The notes under the pieces: model-generated
Told to the model about the DNA's origin: nothing
The model's input: only the letters and a program-made list of their open reading frames with translations
Databases searched by the model: none
Program-made: the position numbers and the translations under genes
In this document: one piece after another, positions 19,850 through 28,786 of the stretch
Position numbering within the stretch: the stretch's first letter is position 1
Layout of the letters: every line of letters begins with the position of its first letter
Assembly (NCBI RefSeq): GCF_013141915.1
Contig: NZ_SROX01000006.1
Coordinates: 62,001-126,000, forward strand
From: Cupriavidus necator
GTDB taxonomy: Bacteria; Pseudomonadota; Gammaproteobacteria; Burkholderiales; Burkholderiaceae
Direction of reading: 5' to 3'
Length of the DNA stretch: 64,000 nucleotides

Positions 19850-20230
19850 TCAGGGCTCGGCGACAGGCCGCCCCGGCGGTTCGGCGGCAGGTTCAAGCTC
19901 TGCCTTCAGCACGGCCAGGTGCGAGATATACGCCTCCAGTTCCGCCCGCCCCTGCGCGGTAATGCAATACACGCGGCCACTGCCTTCGACCAGCTCCGCG
20001 GTGATGGCCCGGGCCATCATCAGGCTGCGCAGGATCGGCCGCAGGGAGCGGATGTTCTTGTCGATGCCGCGCTCGCGCAGCCGGTCCACCAGGCTGAGCA
20101 CGGTCGACGGGCTGGACTGGACCAGCTTGAGCACATAGATGCGTGAGAAAAACCGGTCGAAGGTAGGCGGTTTCATGGGCGCTGTCGGCGCACCGATGGT
20201 GCGGGAATCCTGATCATCATGCGCGGCCAT
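19850..20230 (-). CDS. small PadR-like winged-helix regulator
   Basis: A short DNA-binding protein of about 126 aa. The region IYVLKLVQSSPSTVLSLVDR through the wing GSGRVYCITAQGRAELEAYI fits a PadR-like winged helix, with little or no C-terminal dimerisation helix, so it is short for the family. ATG 20230 is chosen; ATG 20176 (MKPPTFDRFF) is an equally good start and neither has a clear ribosome site. It lies downstream of tctBA but beyond that operon's terminator. Its target is unknown. Confidence 0.6.
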   Translation of the reverse strand: MAAHDDQDSRTIGAPTAPMKPPTFDRFFSRIYVLKLVQSSPSTVLSLVDRLRERGIDKNIRSLRPILRSLMMARAITAELVEGSGRVYCITAQGRAELEAYISHLAVLKAELEPAAEPPGRPVAEP

Positions 20231-20295
20231 GACTGCTGCCGCAGTCGGGCACTCTCTGGTGGTATTGCGAGCGAACGCGCAGCGCTCAGCCCGCA

Positions 20296-20325
20296 AATGA
20301 AAACGGGGTGCACGAAGGCACCCCG
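20296..20325 (-). terminator. intrinsic terminator of tctBA
   Basis: On the minus strand an 8-bp stem (CGGGGTGC with GCACCCCG, loop CTTCGT) runs into TTTTCATTT, 65 bases beyond the tctA stop. Confidence 0.85.
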
Positions 20326-20389
20326 AATGCTTGCATGGCGTACGCCGGTCGCGTCCAGGGCGCCGGCGCCATTCCGGGGCGCGCGGGCG

Positions 20390-21892
20390 CTATTCTTCCT
20401 GGAACGCTTCCTCGCGCTTGGCCTTGATCGACGGCAGGGCCACCACGGCCACCAGCGCGGCGGCGGCGATCAGCAGGCCGACCGACAGCGGGCGCGTCAC
20501 GAACACGGTGAAATCACCGCGCGACAGCAGCAGCGTGCGGCGGAAGTTCTCTTCCATCATCGGCCCCAGCACGAAGCCCAGCAGCAGCGGCGCGGGTTCG
20601 CACTTCAGCTTCAGGAACAGATAGCCGATCACGCCAAAGCCGGCGGCCATGAACACGTCGAAGGTCTGGTTGTTGACCGAGTACACGCCGATGCCGCAGA
20701 ACACCAGGATCGCCGGGTACAGGAAGCGGTACGGCACGGTCAGCAGCTTCACCCAGATGCCGATCATCGGCAGGTTCAGGATGATCAGCATCAGGTTGCC
20801 GATCCACATCGAGGCGATCAGGCCCCAGAACAGCGACGGGTTGCTGGTCATCACCTGCGGGCCCGGCTGGATGTTGTGGATGGTCATCGCCCCCACCATC
20901 AGCGCCATCACCGCGTTGGGCGGAATGCCCAGCGTCAGCAGCGGGATGAACGAGGTCTGCGCCGCGGCGTTGTTGGCCGATTCCGGACCGGCCACGCCTT
21001 CGATCGCGCCCTTGCCGAATTCATGCGCGTACTTCGACGTCTTCTTCTCGAGCGAGTACGCCGCGAACGACGCCAGTGCCGCGCCGCCGCCCGGCAGGAT
21101 CCCCAGCGCCGAACCCAGCGCGGTGCCGCGCAGCACGGCCGGGATCATGCGCTTGAAGTCTTCCCGGGTCGGGAACAGGTTGGTGACCTTGTTGGTGAAG
21201 GTCTCGCGGGCTTCCTTCTGCTCCAGGTTGGCAATGATCTCGGCAAAGCCGAACATGCCCATCGCCAGCGCCACGAAGTCGATGCCGTCGGTCAGCTCCG
21301 GCACGTCGAACGAGAAACGCGCCGCGCCGGAGTTCACGTCGGTGCCGATCAGGCCCAGCAACAGGCCCAGCACGATCATCGCGATCGCCTTGGGCAGCGA
21401 GCCGGAGGCCAGCACCACGGCGCCGATCAGGCCCAGCACCATCAGCGAGAAATACTCGGCGGGGCCGAACTTGAAGGCGATTTCGGACAGCGGCGTGGCA
21501 AATGCGGCCAGGATCAGCGTGGCCACGCAGCCGGCGAAGAACGAGCCCAGGCCCGCAGTGGCCAGCGCCACCCCTGCCCGGCCGCGCCGCGCCATCTGGT
21601 AGCCGTCGATGGTGGTCACCACCGACGACGATTCGCCCGGCAGGTTCACCAGGATGGCGGTGGTCGAGCCGCCGTACTGCGCACCGTAGTAGATGCCGGC
21701 CAGCATGATCAGCGCGGCCACCGGCGGCAGCGTGTAGGTAATCGGCAGCAGCATGGCGATGGTGGCCAGCGGCCCCAGGCCCGGCAGCACGCCGATCAGC
21801 GTGCCCAGCACGCAGCCGAGGAAGGCGTAGGCGAGGTTCTGCAGCGACAGGGCCGTGGAAAAGCCCAGCGCAAGGTGATCAAACAATTCCAT
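20390..21892 (-). CDS. tctA: tripartite tricarboxylate transporter, large permease TctA
   Basis: A 500-aa inner-membrane protein, the usual TctA length. ATG 21892 has AAGGAA upstream. It shows the family's early GVLPGLGPLATIAMLLP motif and the middle GILPGGGAALASFAAYSLEK motif, with about 11-12 hydrophobic segments. With TctB it makes the secondary, ion-driven channel that accepts ligand from a periplasmic TctC (Bug) receptor. No tctC is adjacent; the only Bug receptor in the window is about 29 kb away at 50580. Confidence 0.92.
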   Translation of the reverse strand: MELFDHLALGFSTALSLQNLAYAFLGCVLGTLIGVLPGLGPLATIAMLLPITYTLPPVAALIMLAGIYYGAQYGGSTTAILVNLPGESSSVVTTIDGYQMARRGRAGVALATAGLGSFFAGCVATLILAAFATPLSEIAFKFGPAEYFSLMVLGLIGAVVLASGSLPKAIAMIVLGLLLGLIGTDVNSGAARFSFDVPELTDGIDFVALAMGMFGFAEIIANLEQKEARETFTNKVTNLFPTREDFKRMIPAVLRGTALGSALGILPGGGAALASFAAYSLEKKTSKYAHEFGKGAIEGVAGPESANNAAAQTSFIPLLTLGIPPNAVMALMVGAMTIHNIQPGPQVMTSNPSLFWGLIASMWIGNLMLIILNLPMIGIWVKLLTVPYRFLYPAILVFCGIGVYSVNNQTFDVFMAAGFGVIGYLFLKLKCEPAPLLLGFVLGPMMEENFRRTLLLSRGDFTVFVTRPLSVGLLIAAAALVAVVALPSIKAKREEAFQEE

Positions 21893-21903
21893 GTCGGGGT
21901 TCC

Positions 21904-22365
21904 TTAACCGGTGATGAAGGCCGGCCACACCGGCATCTGCAGGTTGATGCCGTACACGAACGCGCCCAGGCTGATCAGCACCAGCACCACCGCGTTGAGC
22001 AGCGCCCCCTTCCAGCTGAATTCATGGCTGGCCATCGACGACACCAGCACCAGCACGAACACCGACAGCACCATGCCCAGCGGCTTGAGCAGCAGGCCGA
22101 ACAGCACCACCGAGCCGAGGATCCACAGCAACGTCTTCAGGTCCCAGCGCGCCAGATGGTCTTGCTCGCCTTTCGGCGTCATCGAGGTCAGCAACACCAC
22201 CGCGCCCAGCACAGCGAGCACCAGGCCCAGCAGGAAGGGAAAATAACCGGGTCCCATCTTGGCGGCTGTTCCCATGGAATAGCCGCGAGCGACCCAGGAA
22301 AAGCCCAGACCGACCAGAATGAACATCAGGCCGGAGGCAAAGTCCTTTTGGCTGCGTATGCGCAA
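21904..22365 (-). CDS. tctB: tripartite tricarboxylate transporter, small permease TctB
   Basis: A 153-aa four-helix membrane protein (motif GPGYFPFLLGLVLAVLG typical of TctB). No ATG is available. TTG 22365 is chosen because GAGGAGAA sits at the right distance; the frame remains open to a TTG at 22380, which would overlap that site. It is the first gene of tctBA, 11 bases before tctA. Confidence 0.85.
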   Translation of the reverse strand: MRIRSQKDFASGLMFILVGLGFSWVARGYSMGTAAKMGPGYFPFLLGLVLAVLGAVVLLTSMTPKGEQDHLARWDLKTLLWILGSVVLFGLLLKPLGMVLSVFVLVLVSSMASHEFSWKGALLNAVVLVLISLGAFVYGINLQMPVWPAFITG

Positions 22366-22506
22366 AACGATTCTCCTCAAAGTTCACGAAATGCCGTGCC
22401 GGGGGCGCACTGGCTCAAGCGCGCCACGCATGCAAGATGGCATGCTCTCCCGACGGTCGACCCGAACCTTAGAGACGTGATCTTTCAGGTGCCTTTCAGT
22501 TGTCCT

Positions 22507-22540
22507 GTTTTAGGGGTATTTACCAATGACCCCTTAAAAC
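22507..22540. promoter_or_regulatory. imperfect inverted repeat upstream of tctB
   Basis: GTTTTAGGGGT at 22507-22517 and ACCCCTTAAAAC at 22529-22540 match except for one extra base. About 140-175 bp upstream of the tctB start. It could be an operator or a leader hairpin. Confidence 0.45.
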
Positions 22541-22569
22541 AAGGCAAATCCAGCCGCAACGCGCGACGG

Positions 22570-22592
22570 AATACATCACAACGTGATGTATT
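22570..22592. promoter_or_regulatory. perfect 10-bp inverted repeat, likely operator
   Basis: AATACATCAC-AAC-GTGATGTATT is perfectly symmetric, in AT-rich sequence about 205-225 bp upstream of tctB. The symmetry and 13-bp centre-to-centre spacing fit a dimeric regulator. No regulator gene is adjacent. Confidence 0.55.
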
Positions 22593-22688
22593 TAAACAGC
22601 CTTGAAATCGAGGGAAGGACGACAGGAACGTCAGACGAACAAGACGGCGCGCGCGCTTGCATCAAAGCAAGGCGCGGCCGCAAAGACA

Positions 22689-22717
22689 CGCACCCCTGCC
22701 GCGCCGGCAGGGGTGCG
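22689..22717 (-). terminator. strong hairpin downstream of the MATE gene, probable terminator
   Basis: A perfect 13-bp stem (CGCACCCCTGCCG with its complement) with a 3-base loop, 84 bases past the MATE stop. The T-tract on the minus strand is poor (TGTCTTTG), so termination may need help. Confidence 0.5.
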
Positions 22718-22800
22718 CGTGCGCTGGGAGGGAGTGCCAGCGGTGACACGATGACACATCGATCTTTCGGAAGGCTTTCAATGCGGGACTTGCCCTGCAA

Positions 22801-24291
22801 TCAACGCGCGGCTTCGGCCGTTGCGCGTGCGGTGCTGGCCGCGTCGACCACCTCGCCCGCGTCTTCGCAGGGCGTGCCCATGCTGGTATCGGGCGCCTGC
22901 CCCACGGCTTCTGCCGGGTGCGGCGCGGTCGGCAGGATCTGGCTGCGGCGCCAGTTGCCGAAGCGGTAGTAGCCGAGCGCCAGGGCCAGCGACACCACCG
23001 AGCCGAGCGGAAAGCTCCACCAGATCGCGTCGGCGCCAATGCGCGGACCCAGCGCCCACGCGAACGGCAGCCGGATCACCCACATCGACAGGAACAGGAT
23101 CACCAGCGGCGCCATCACCGCGCCGGTGGCGCGCACCGTGCCGAAGATGACGATGGTGAAGCCGAACAGGATGAACGACCACAGCACCACCACGTTGATA
23201 TGCTGGGCAATGCCGATGGCCACGCCGTCGCTGCCCAGGAACAGGCCCAGCGAATGGCGGTTGAACAGGTAGATCAGCGCGACCAGCGCGCCGGTCATGG
23301 CCACGTTGAACAGCAGCCCCATGCGCGTGATGCGCGACACGCGCTGCCACAGCCCGGCACCGACGTTCTGCGCCACCATCGACGACACGCTCGCGCCGAC
23401 TGCCAGCGCGGGCATCTGCACATAGGTCCACAGCTGCGAGGCCACGCCGTAGGCAGCGGTGGTTTGCGAGCCATAGGTGTTGACCAGCGCCATCATCACG
23501 ATGGCGGACGACGAGATCACCACCATCTGCAGCCCCATCGGCAGGCCCTTGACCACCAGCGCGCGCAGGATCGCCGGATCCGGCACCAGCAACGCCAGCT
23601 GGCCGCGATGCAGCAGCAGGAAATGCCGGCGCCGGTACAGCAGCGCCAGCATCGCCACCAGGCTCGTCAGCTGGGCGATCAGCGTGGCCAGTGCCGAGCC
23701 CGCGATGCCCATGGCTGGGATCGGCCCCACGCCGAAGATCAGTATCGGGTTGAGCACCACGTCCAGCACCACGGACAACAGCATGAACCAGAACGGCGTG
23801 CGCGAATCGCCGGCGCCGCGCAGCGTCATCATGACGAAGTTGTAGAAGTACATGAACGGCAGCGCCAGGAAGATGATGCGCAGGTAAGCCACGGCCAGCG
23901 GCGCGGCATCTTGCGGGGTGCGCATCGCGGCGAGGATGTCCGGCGTATAGAAGTAGCCGAGCGCCGACGCCAGCACCGACAGCGCGACAAAGAAGGTGGT
24001 ACTGGTGCCGACCACGCGGCGGGCCTCGTCCACATCGCGCGCCCCGACGGCCTGGCCGATCATGATGGTGTTGGCCATGCTGATGCCAAACACCACGCCC
24101 AGCAGGAAGAACAGGATGATGTTGGCGTTGGAGGTGGCGGTCAGCGCGGCCTCGCCCAGGAAGCGCCCGACCCAGACCGAGTTGATCGAGGCGTTCAGCG
24201 ACTGCAGGATGTTGCTGCCAAGCACCGGCAGCGAGAACAGCAGCAAGGTCCGGCCGATCGGGCCGGTGGTCAGTCTGGCATCGGGCTTCAT
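22801..24291 (-). CDS. MATE-family multidrug/metabolite exporter
   Basis: A 496-aa protein with about 12 membrane segments arranged as two homologous halves. The first half shows LFSLPVLGSNILQSLNASIN and the MATE-typical VGRFLGEAAL, with repeats of the pattern in the second half (LVVKGLPMGLQMVVISSSAI). MATE proteins use Na+ or H+ gradients to extrude cationic drugs or metabolites. It stands alone, divergent from the MHYT gene. The cytoplasmic tail after about 455 is Pro/Ala-rich and probably disordered. Confidence 0.9.
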   Translation of the reverse strand: MKPDARLTTGPIGRTLLLFSLPVLGSNILQSLNASINSVWVGRFLGEAALTATSNANIILFFLLGVVFGISMANTIMIGQAVGARDVDEARRVVGTSTTFFVALSVLASALGYFYTPDILAAMRTPQDAAPLAVAYLRIIFLALPFMYFYNFVMMTLRGAGDSRTPFWFMLLSVVLDVVLNPILIFGVGPIPAMGIAGSALATLIAQLTSLVAMLALLYRRRHFLLLHRGQLALLVPDPAILRALVVKGLPMGLQMVVISSSAIVMMALVNTYGSQTTAAYGVASQLWTYVQMPALAVGASVSSMVAQNVGAGLWQRVSRITRMGLLFNVAMTGALVALIYLFNRHSLGLFLGSDGVAIGIAQHINVVVLWSFILFGFTIVIFGTVRATGAVMAPLVILFLSMWVIRLPFAWALGPRIGADAIWWSFPLGSVVSLALALGYYRFGNWRRSQILPTAPHPAEAVGQAPDTSMGTPCEDAGEVVDAASTARATAEAAR

Positions 24292-24465
24292 GGGGCGTCG
24301 GAAGGCGGAAATCCGCCCAGTCTATGCCTGCCCACGCCGCCCTTCAAGCACGCCTGGCCGCGCATCGTCCCCGCTTTTTACCTGAATGAGTTATTTCCCG
24401 GCGATAGCCGGCGACCCCATACTCCGCGGGGGACTACTGCGTCCCGGGCCGGCTGCCGGACGGGG

Positions 24466-24494
24466 TTATCCGGGTCTTATCCGGATCGATCCGG
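24466..24494 (+). promoter_or_regulatory. three ATCCGG direct repeats spaced one helical turn apart
   Basis: TTATCCGG at 24466-24473, TTATCCGG at 24477-24484 and GATCCGG ending at 24494 repeat every 10-11 bases, 47-75 bp upstream of the MHYT gene start. Helical phasing is typical of tandem sites for a response regulator or activator. Confidence 0.45.
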
Positions 24495-24540
24495 CATGCG
24501 CACGCGCCATCCGTCGCAGTCAAAACAAGGAGGTGGGGTC

Positions 24541-25335
24541 ATGTTTGTCGGTTTCGAGCCTGTTGCCGGCGCGCTGGTGCCGTTTGCCTATGACTGGCCG
24601 ATGGTGGGCCTGTCGTTCCTGATCTCGGTATGCGGCGCCTACGTCGGCCTGCGCTGGTCGCGCCGGGTGCGCCAGCCCGACGGGCGCCTGGATGTCGACC
24701 GGCTGCTGTGCGCCAGCGTCGCTCTGGGCGGCGGCGCGGTCTGGTCGATGCATTTCATCGGCATGGTGGCCTACCAGACCCCGACCCATCGCGAGTTCGG
24801 CCTGTTCACCACGCTGGCCTCGCTGCTGGTGGTGATGGTGCTGGCGGGCGCCGGCCTGGCGCTCGCGTCGCGCCCGCGCGGCAGCCGCACCGGCAATGTG
24901 GTGCAGGGCGGCGTGCTGACCGGGCTGGGCGTGGTGGCGATGCACTACACCGGCATGGCGGCGATCCGCTCCAACACGCGCTTCGACTGGGACCTCGCCA
25001 TCATCGCGCTGTCGGTGGTGATCGCCGTGGTGGTGTCGGTGGTGGCGCTGTGGCTGGCGGTCACGGTGAAGACCGGCGGCAAGCAGCTGGCGGCGGCCGT
25101 GGTGATGGGGGTGGCGGTCTGCGGCATGCACTACACCGGCATGTCGGCCGGCACCATGATCTGCACCAGCCCGGCCTACGCGCCCAGCCTGTTTGCGATC
25201 GAGGGCGACAGCATCGGCTATGCGGTATTCGGGCTGAGCCTGATCACGCTGCTGGTGATCCTGGTGGTGGAAGCCACCCGCACCGGCGCCGTGGCCGGAC
25301 CCGCCGCCATGGCACGCACGCGCGATCCGGCCTGA
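24541..25335 (+). CDS. stand-alone MHYT-domain membrane sensor
   Basis: A 264-aa integral membrane protein with a very strong ribosome site (AAGGAGGTGGGG). Its seven or so helices carry the three MHYT motifs: MHFIGM (about residue 78), MHYTGM (about 137) and MHYTGM (about 200). The family is proposed to bind copper and sense a diatomic gas such as O2, CO or NO. Most MHYT proteins are fused to GGDEF, EAL or kinase domains; this one has no output domain, so it would have to signal through a partner. Neighbours do not identify one. Confidence 0.88.
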   Translation: MFVGFEPVAGALVPFAYDWPMVGLSFLISVCGAYVGLRWSRRVRQPDGRLDVDRLLCASVALGGGAVWSMHFIGMVAYQTPTHREFGLFTTLASLLVVMVLAGAGLALASRPRGSRTGNVVQGGVLTGLGVVAMHYTGMAAIRSNTRFDWDLAIIALSVVIAVVVSVVALWLAVTVKTGGKQLAAAVVMGVAVCGMHYTGMSAGTMICTSPAYAPSLFAIEGDSIGYAVFGLSLITLLVILVVEATRTGAVAGPAAMARTRDPA

Positions 25336-25384
25336 CAAGGATTTCAACGATCAGCGGACTGACGAGACAGCGCGGCCGGCTGGA

Positions 25385-25413
25385 CGGAGCGCCGCTCCGG
25401 GCACTTTTTCTTT
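25385..25413 (+). terminator. probable terminator after the MHYT gene
   Basis: CGGAGC-GCC-GCTCCG, a short gap (GGCAC) and then TTTTTCTTT, 50 bases past the stop. The stem is short and the T-tract slightly displaced. Confidence 0.5.
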
Positions 25414-25495
25414 GGGGGCCCCCCCGCCCGGCGCGGTGCATGATCGCGGCGGGCGGGTTAAGCTTGCGGTTTCACCGCCCACCAGGAGAACACGC

Positions 25496-26923
25496 ATGTA
25501 CCAGGATCTCGCCCTCTATATCGACGGGGAATTCATCAAGGGAGGCGACCGGCGCGAACAGGAGGTCATCAATCCGGCCACCCAGGAAGTGCTGGGCCAG
25601 CTGCCGCACGCCACGCGCGCCGACCTGGATCGCGCGCTGGCCGCCGCGCAGCGCGCCTTTGAAACCTGGAAGAAGACCTCGCCGCTGGAGCGCGGCAAGA
25701 TCCTGCGTCGCGTCGGCGAACTGGCGCGCGAGCGCGCCCGGGACATCGGCCGCAATATCACGCTGGACCAGGGCAAGCCGCTGGCCGAAGCGGTCGGCGA
25801 GATCATGGTCTGCGCCGAGCACGCCGACTGGCACGCCGAGGAATGCCGCCGCATCTACGGCCGCGTGATCCCGCCGCGCCAGCCCAATGTGCGCCAGCTG
25901 GTGGTGCGCGAGCCGATCGGCGTGTGCGCCGCGTTCACGCCGTGGAACTTCCCGTTCAATCAGGCGATCCGCAAGATCGTCGCCGCGGTGGGCGCGGGCT
26001 GCACGCTAATCCTGAAGGGACCCGAGGACTCGCCCAGCGCGGTGGTGGCGCTGGCGCAGCTGTTCCATGATGCCGGCCTGCCGCCGGGCGTGCTCAACAT
26101 CGTCTGGGGCGTGCCCGCCGAGGTCTCGACCTACCTGATCGAATCGCCGATCGTGCGCAAGATCTCGTTCACCGGCTCGGTGCCGGTGGGCAAGCAGCTG
26201 GCGGCGCTGGCCGGCGCGCACATGAAGCGCGTGACCATGGAGCTGGGCGGCCATTCGCCGGTGCTGGTGTTTGACGATGCCGACATCGATCCGGCCGCCG
26301 AAATGCTGGCGCGCTTCAAGCTGCGCAATGCCGGCCAGGTGTGCGTGTCGCCGACGCGCTTCTACGTCCAGGAGAAGGCCTATGACCGCTTCCTGGCGCG
26401 CTTTACCGAGGTGATCGGCTCGATCAAGGTCGGCAACGGCCTGGATGACGGCACCCAGATGGGCCCGCTGGCGCACGAGCGCCGCGTGCTGTCGATGGAG
26501 CAGTTCCTCGACGATGCCAGCCAGCGCGGCGGCAAGGTCGTGGCGGGCGGCTCGCGCCTGGGCGACAAGGGCTACTTCTTCGCGCCCACGGTGGTCACCG
26601 ACCTGCCCGACGACGCGCGCCTGATGACCGACGAGCCCTTCGGCCCGGTGGCCCCGGTGACGCGCTTCAAGGACACCGCCGAGGTGCTGCGCCGCGCCAA
26701 CAGCCTGCCCTTCGGACTGGCTTCCTATGTGTTCACCAACTCGCTGAAGACCGCGACCGAAGTGTCCAACGGCCTGGAAGCCGGCATGGTCAACATCAAC
26801 CACTTCGGCATGGCGCTGGCCGAGACCCCGTTCGGCGGCACCAAGGACTCGGGCATCGGCAGCGAAGGTGGCCAGGAGACCTTCGACGGCTACCTGGTGA
26901 CCAAGTTCATCACCCAGGCCTGA
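25496..26923 (+). CDS. NAD(P)+-dependent aldehyde dehydrogenase (succinate-semialdehyde dehydrogenase-like)
   Basis: A 475-aa class of the ALDH superfamily. ATG 25496 follows CCAGGAGAAC. Visible motifs are the cofactor-site [22 protein letters not shown], the general-base Glu in MELGGHSP and the nucleophile Cys in [10 protein letters not shown]. Overall it looks like the GabD/aldehyde dehydrogenase group that oxidises succinate semialdehyde or similar short aldehydes to acids. No catabolic partners are adjacent, so the substrate is not settled. A GC hairpin at 26950-26979 lies between it and the convergent oxidase operon. Confidence 0.9.
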   Translation: MYQDLALYIDGEFIKGGDRREQEVINPATQEVLGQLPHATRADLDRALAAAQRAFETWKKTSPLERGKILRRVGELARERARDIGRNITLDQGKPLAEAVGEIMVCAEHADWHAEECRRIYGRVIPPRQPNVRQLVVREPIGVCAAFTPWNFPFNQAIRKIVAAVGAGCTLILKGPEDSPSAVVALAQLFHDAGLPPGVLNIVWGVPAEVSTYLIESPIVRKISFTGSVPVGKQLAALAGAHMKRVTMELGGHSPVLVFDDADIDPAAEMLARFKLRNAGQVCVSPTRFYVQEKAYDRFLARFTEVIGSIKVGNGLDDGTQMGPLAHERRVLSMEQFLDDASQRGGKVVAGGSRLGDKGYFFAPTVVTDLPDDARLMTDEPFGPVAPVTRFKDTAEVLRRANSLPFGLASYVFTNSLKTATEVSNGLEAGMVNINHFGMALAETPFGGTKDSGIGSEGGQETFDGYLVTKFITQA

Positions 26924-26949
26924 GCGCCCGGGTAGGTGCAGGGCGGCGT

Positions 26950-26979
26950 GCCGCCGGCTCCCTCCCCGGGGCCGGCGGC
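26950..26979. terminator. GC hairpin between convergent genes, possible bidirectional terminator
   Basis: A perfect 9-bp stem (GCCGCCGGC with GCCGGCGGC, 12-base loop) just after the aldehyde dehydrogenase and just after the oxidase operon on the other strand. No T-tract on either side. Confidence 0.45.
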
Positions 26980-26988
26980 GCCTCCCCG

Positions 26989-27396
26989 TCAGCGGAAGAA
27001 GATGCCGCGCGTCAGGAACGTATGATTCGCTTCTTCCGCCATCAGCCAGACCAGCACCAGCAGGCACATCGGCGGGATCAGGATGGCGCAGATCAGCGCC
27101 ATGCGTTCCCACGCCATGTGCATGAACACCGCCACGATCAGTCCCGCCTTCATCGCCATGAACAGCAGGATCAGCGTCCAGCGCAGATACCCGGTGAAGT
27201 GGAAATAATCGACCAGGTACGACAGCGTCGACAGCACGAACAGCAGCGCCCAGATCTTCAGGTACAGCCCGATGGGGTGCTGCTGGCCGTGGTGCGCGGC
27301 AGGCCCGGCGTCCGGGCCGGGGCCGTGCGACATGCCCTGCGGCGTACCGTGCGCGGGCGTGGCAGGGGTTGCGGGAGATGCCGGATTCGATGCCAT
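26989..27396 (-). CDS. cytochrome c oxidase subunit IV-type small membrane protein
   Basis: A 135-aa protein. The N-terminal 45 residues are Pro/Ala/His-rich and extramembranous. Three hydrophobic helices follow, with the COX4/CyoD-type sequence FHFTGYLRWTLILLFMAMKA and HMAWERMALI. ATG 27396 is chosen as the first that keeps the start clear of the preceding gene (stop at 27405). It is the last gene of the five-gene oxidase operon and should stabilise subunits I and III. Confidence 0.82.
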   Translation of the reverse strand: MASNPASPATPATPAHGTPQGMSHGPGPDAGPAAHHGQQHPIGLYLKIWALLFVLSTLSYLVDYFHFTGYLRWTLILLFMAMKAGLIVAVFMHMAWERMALICAILIPPMCLLVLVWLMAEEANHTFLTRGIFFR

Positions 27397-27404
27397 GGCC
27401 GCCC

Positions 27405-28112
<708 letters not shown>

Positions 28113-28138
28113 GCCGGTCCTCCTCCTTGCCGCCGCCG

Positions 28139-28786
28139 CTAGGCCGTGCCGCAGATGTAACGCACCAGCTCGGGCGTGAGCCACCCCAGCGCCGCCAGCA
28201 GCACCACCCATACCGCCAGGAGGAAATGCCAGTAGCGCGCGCACAGCTGCATGCGCAGCACCGCGGTGGCGCCGCTGCCGCGTGCCGACATGGCAACGCC
28301 CCAGCCGGCCAGCCCGCCCAGTACGTGCAGGCCATGCATCGCCGTGAGCAGGTAGAAGAAGCTGCCGGCCGGGTTGCCAGCCGGCATCACCTGCATCGCG
28401 CCCAGCGCCTGCCAGGCCCACAGCTGCGAGGCGACGAAGCCGGCCGCGCCCAGGCCGCCGAGGCGCAGCGCGCGCCGGGCCATGGCCATCTCGCCACGCC
28501 GCGCGGCGTGCGACGCCACCGCCATCGACACGCTGCCCGCGGCCAGCAGCGCGGTCGACAACCACACCTGCCACGGCAGCCCGATGCGGTGCCAGTCCGG
28601 GCTGTCCATGCGCAGCGCATAGGCCGTCAGGAACAGCGCGAACAGCGAACTCACCACGCCCATGAACACCCACAGCCCCAGGCTTGCGGGCGCGCGCCCG
28701 CGCGGCCGGTGGTTGGCGGCATTCTCGCCGGACGGATTGCCGCCGAAATCATCGCGGCTGACCTTGTACAGCGCCTCGGCATTCAT
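28139..28786 (-). CDS. second cytochrome c oxidase subunit III homologue
   Basis: A 215-aa membrane protein whose ATG (28786) overlaps the subunit I stop by four bases. After a polar N terminus it shows SLGLWVFMGVVSSLFALFLT, LLTAMHGLHVLGGLAGWG and RYWHFLLAVWVVLLAALGWL, the subunit III pattern. It is more diverged from the other copy than simple duplication would suggest. Paired subunit III-like genes are known in some proteobacterial caa3-type operons; the division of labour is unclear. Confidence 0.82.
   Translation of the reverse strand: MNAEALYKVSRDDFGGNPSGENAANHRPRGRAPASLGLWVFMGVVSSLFALFLTAYALRMDSPDWHRIGLPWQVWLSTALLAAGSVSMAVASHAARRGEMAMARRALRLGGLGAAGFVASQLWAWQALGAMQVMPAGNPAGSFFYLLTAMHGLHVLGGLAGWGVAMSARGSGATAVLRMQLCARYWHFLLAVWVVLLAALGWLTPELVRYICGTA

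Larger units (their letters stand above)
22366..22800. other. intergenic control region upstream of tctBA
   Basis: No gene seen. It holds two inverted repeats (22507-22540 and 22570-22592) on a comparatively AT-rich background upstream of tctB, and the hairpin downstream of the MATE gene (22689-22717). Confidence 0.55.

Noticed and set aside
20219..21907. A 562-codon plus-strand frame opposite tctA.
   Set aside because: A His/Gln/Arg-rich shadow of a clear TctA permease on the other strand.
22918..25335. A very long plus-strand frame running across the MATE gene into the MHYT gene.
   Set aside because: Its first part is the antisense of the MATE gene, of highly basic composition. Only the MHYT part, from ATG 24541 with a strong ribosome site, is real.
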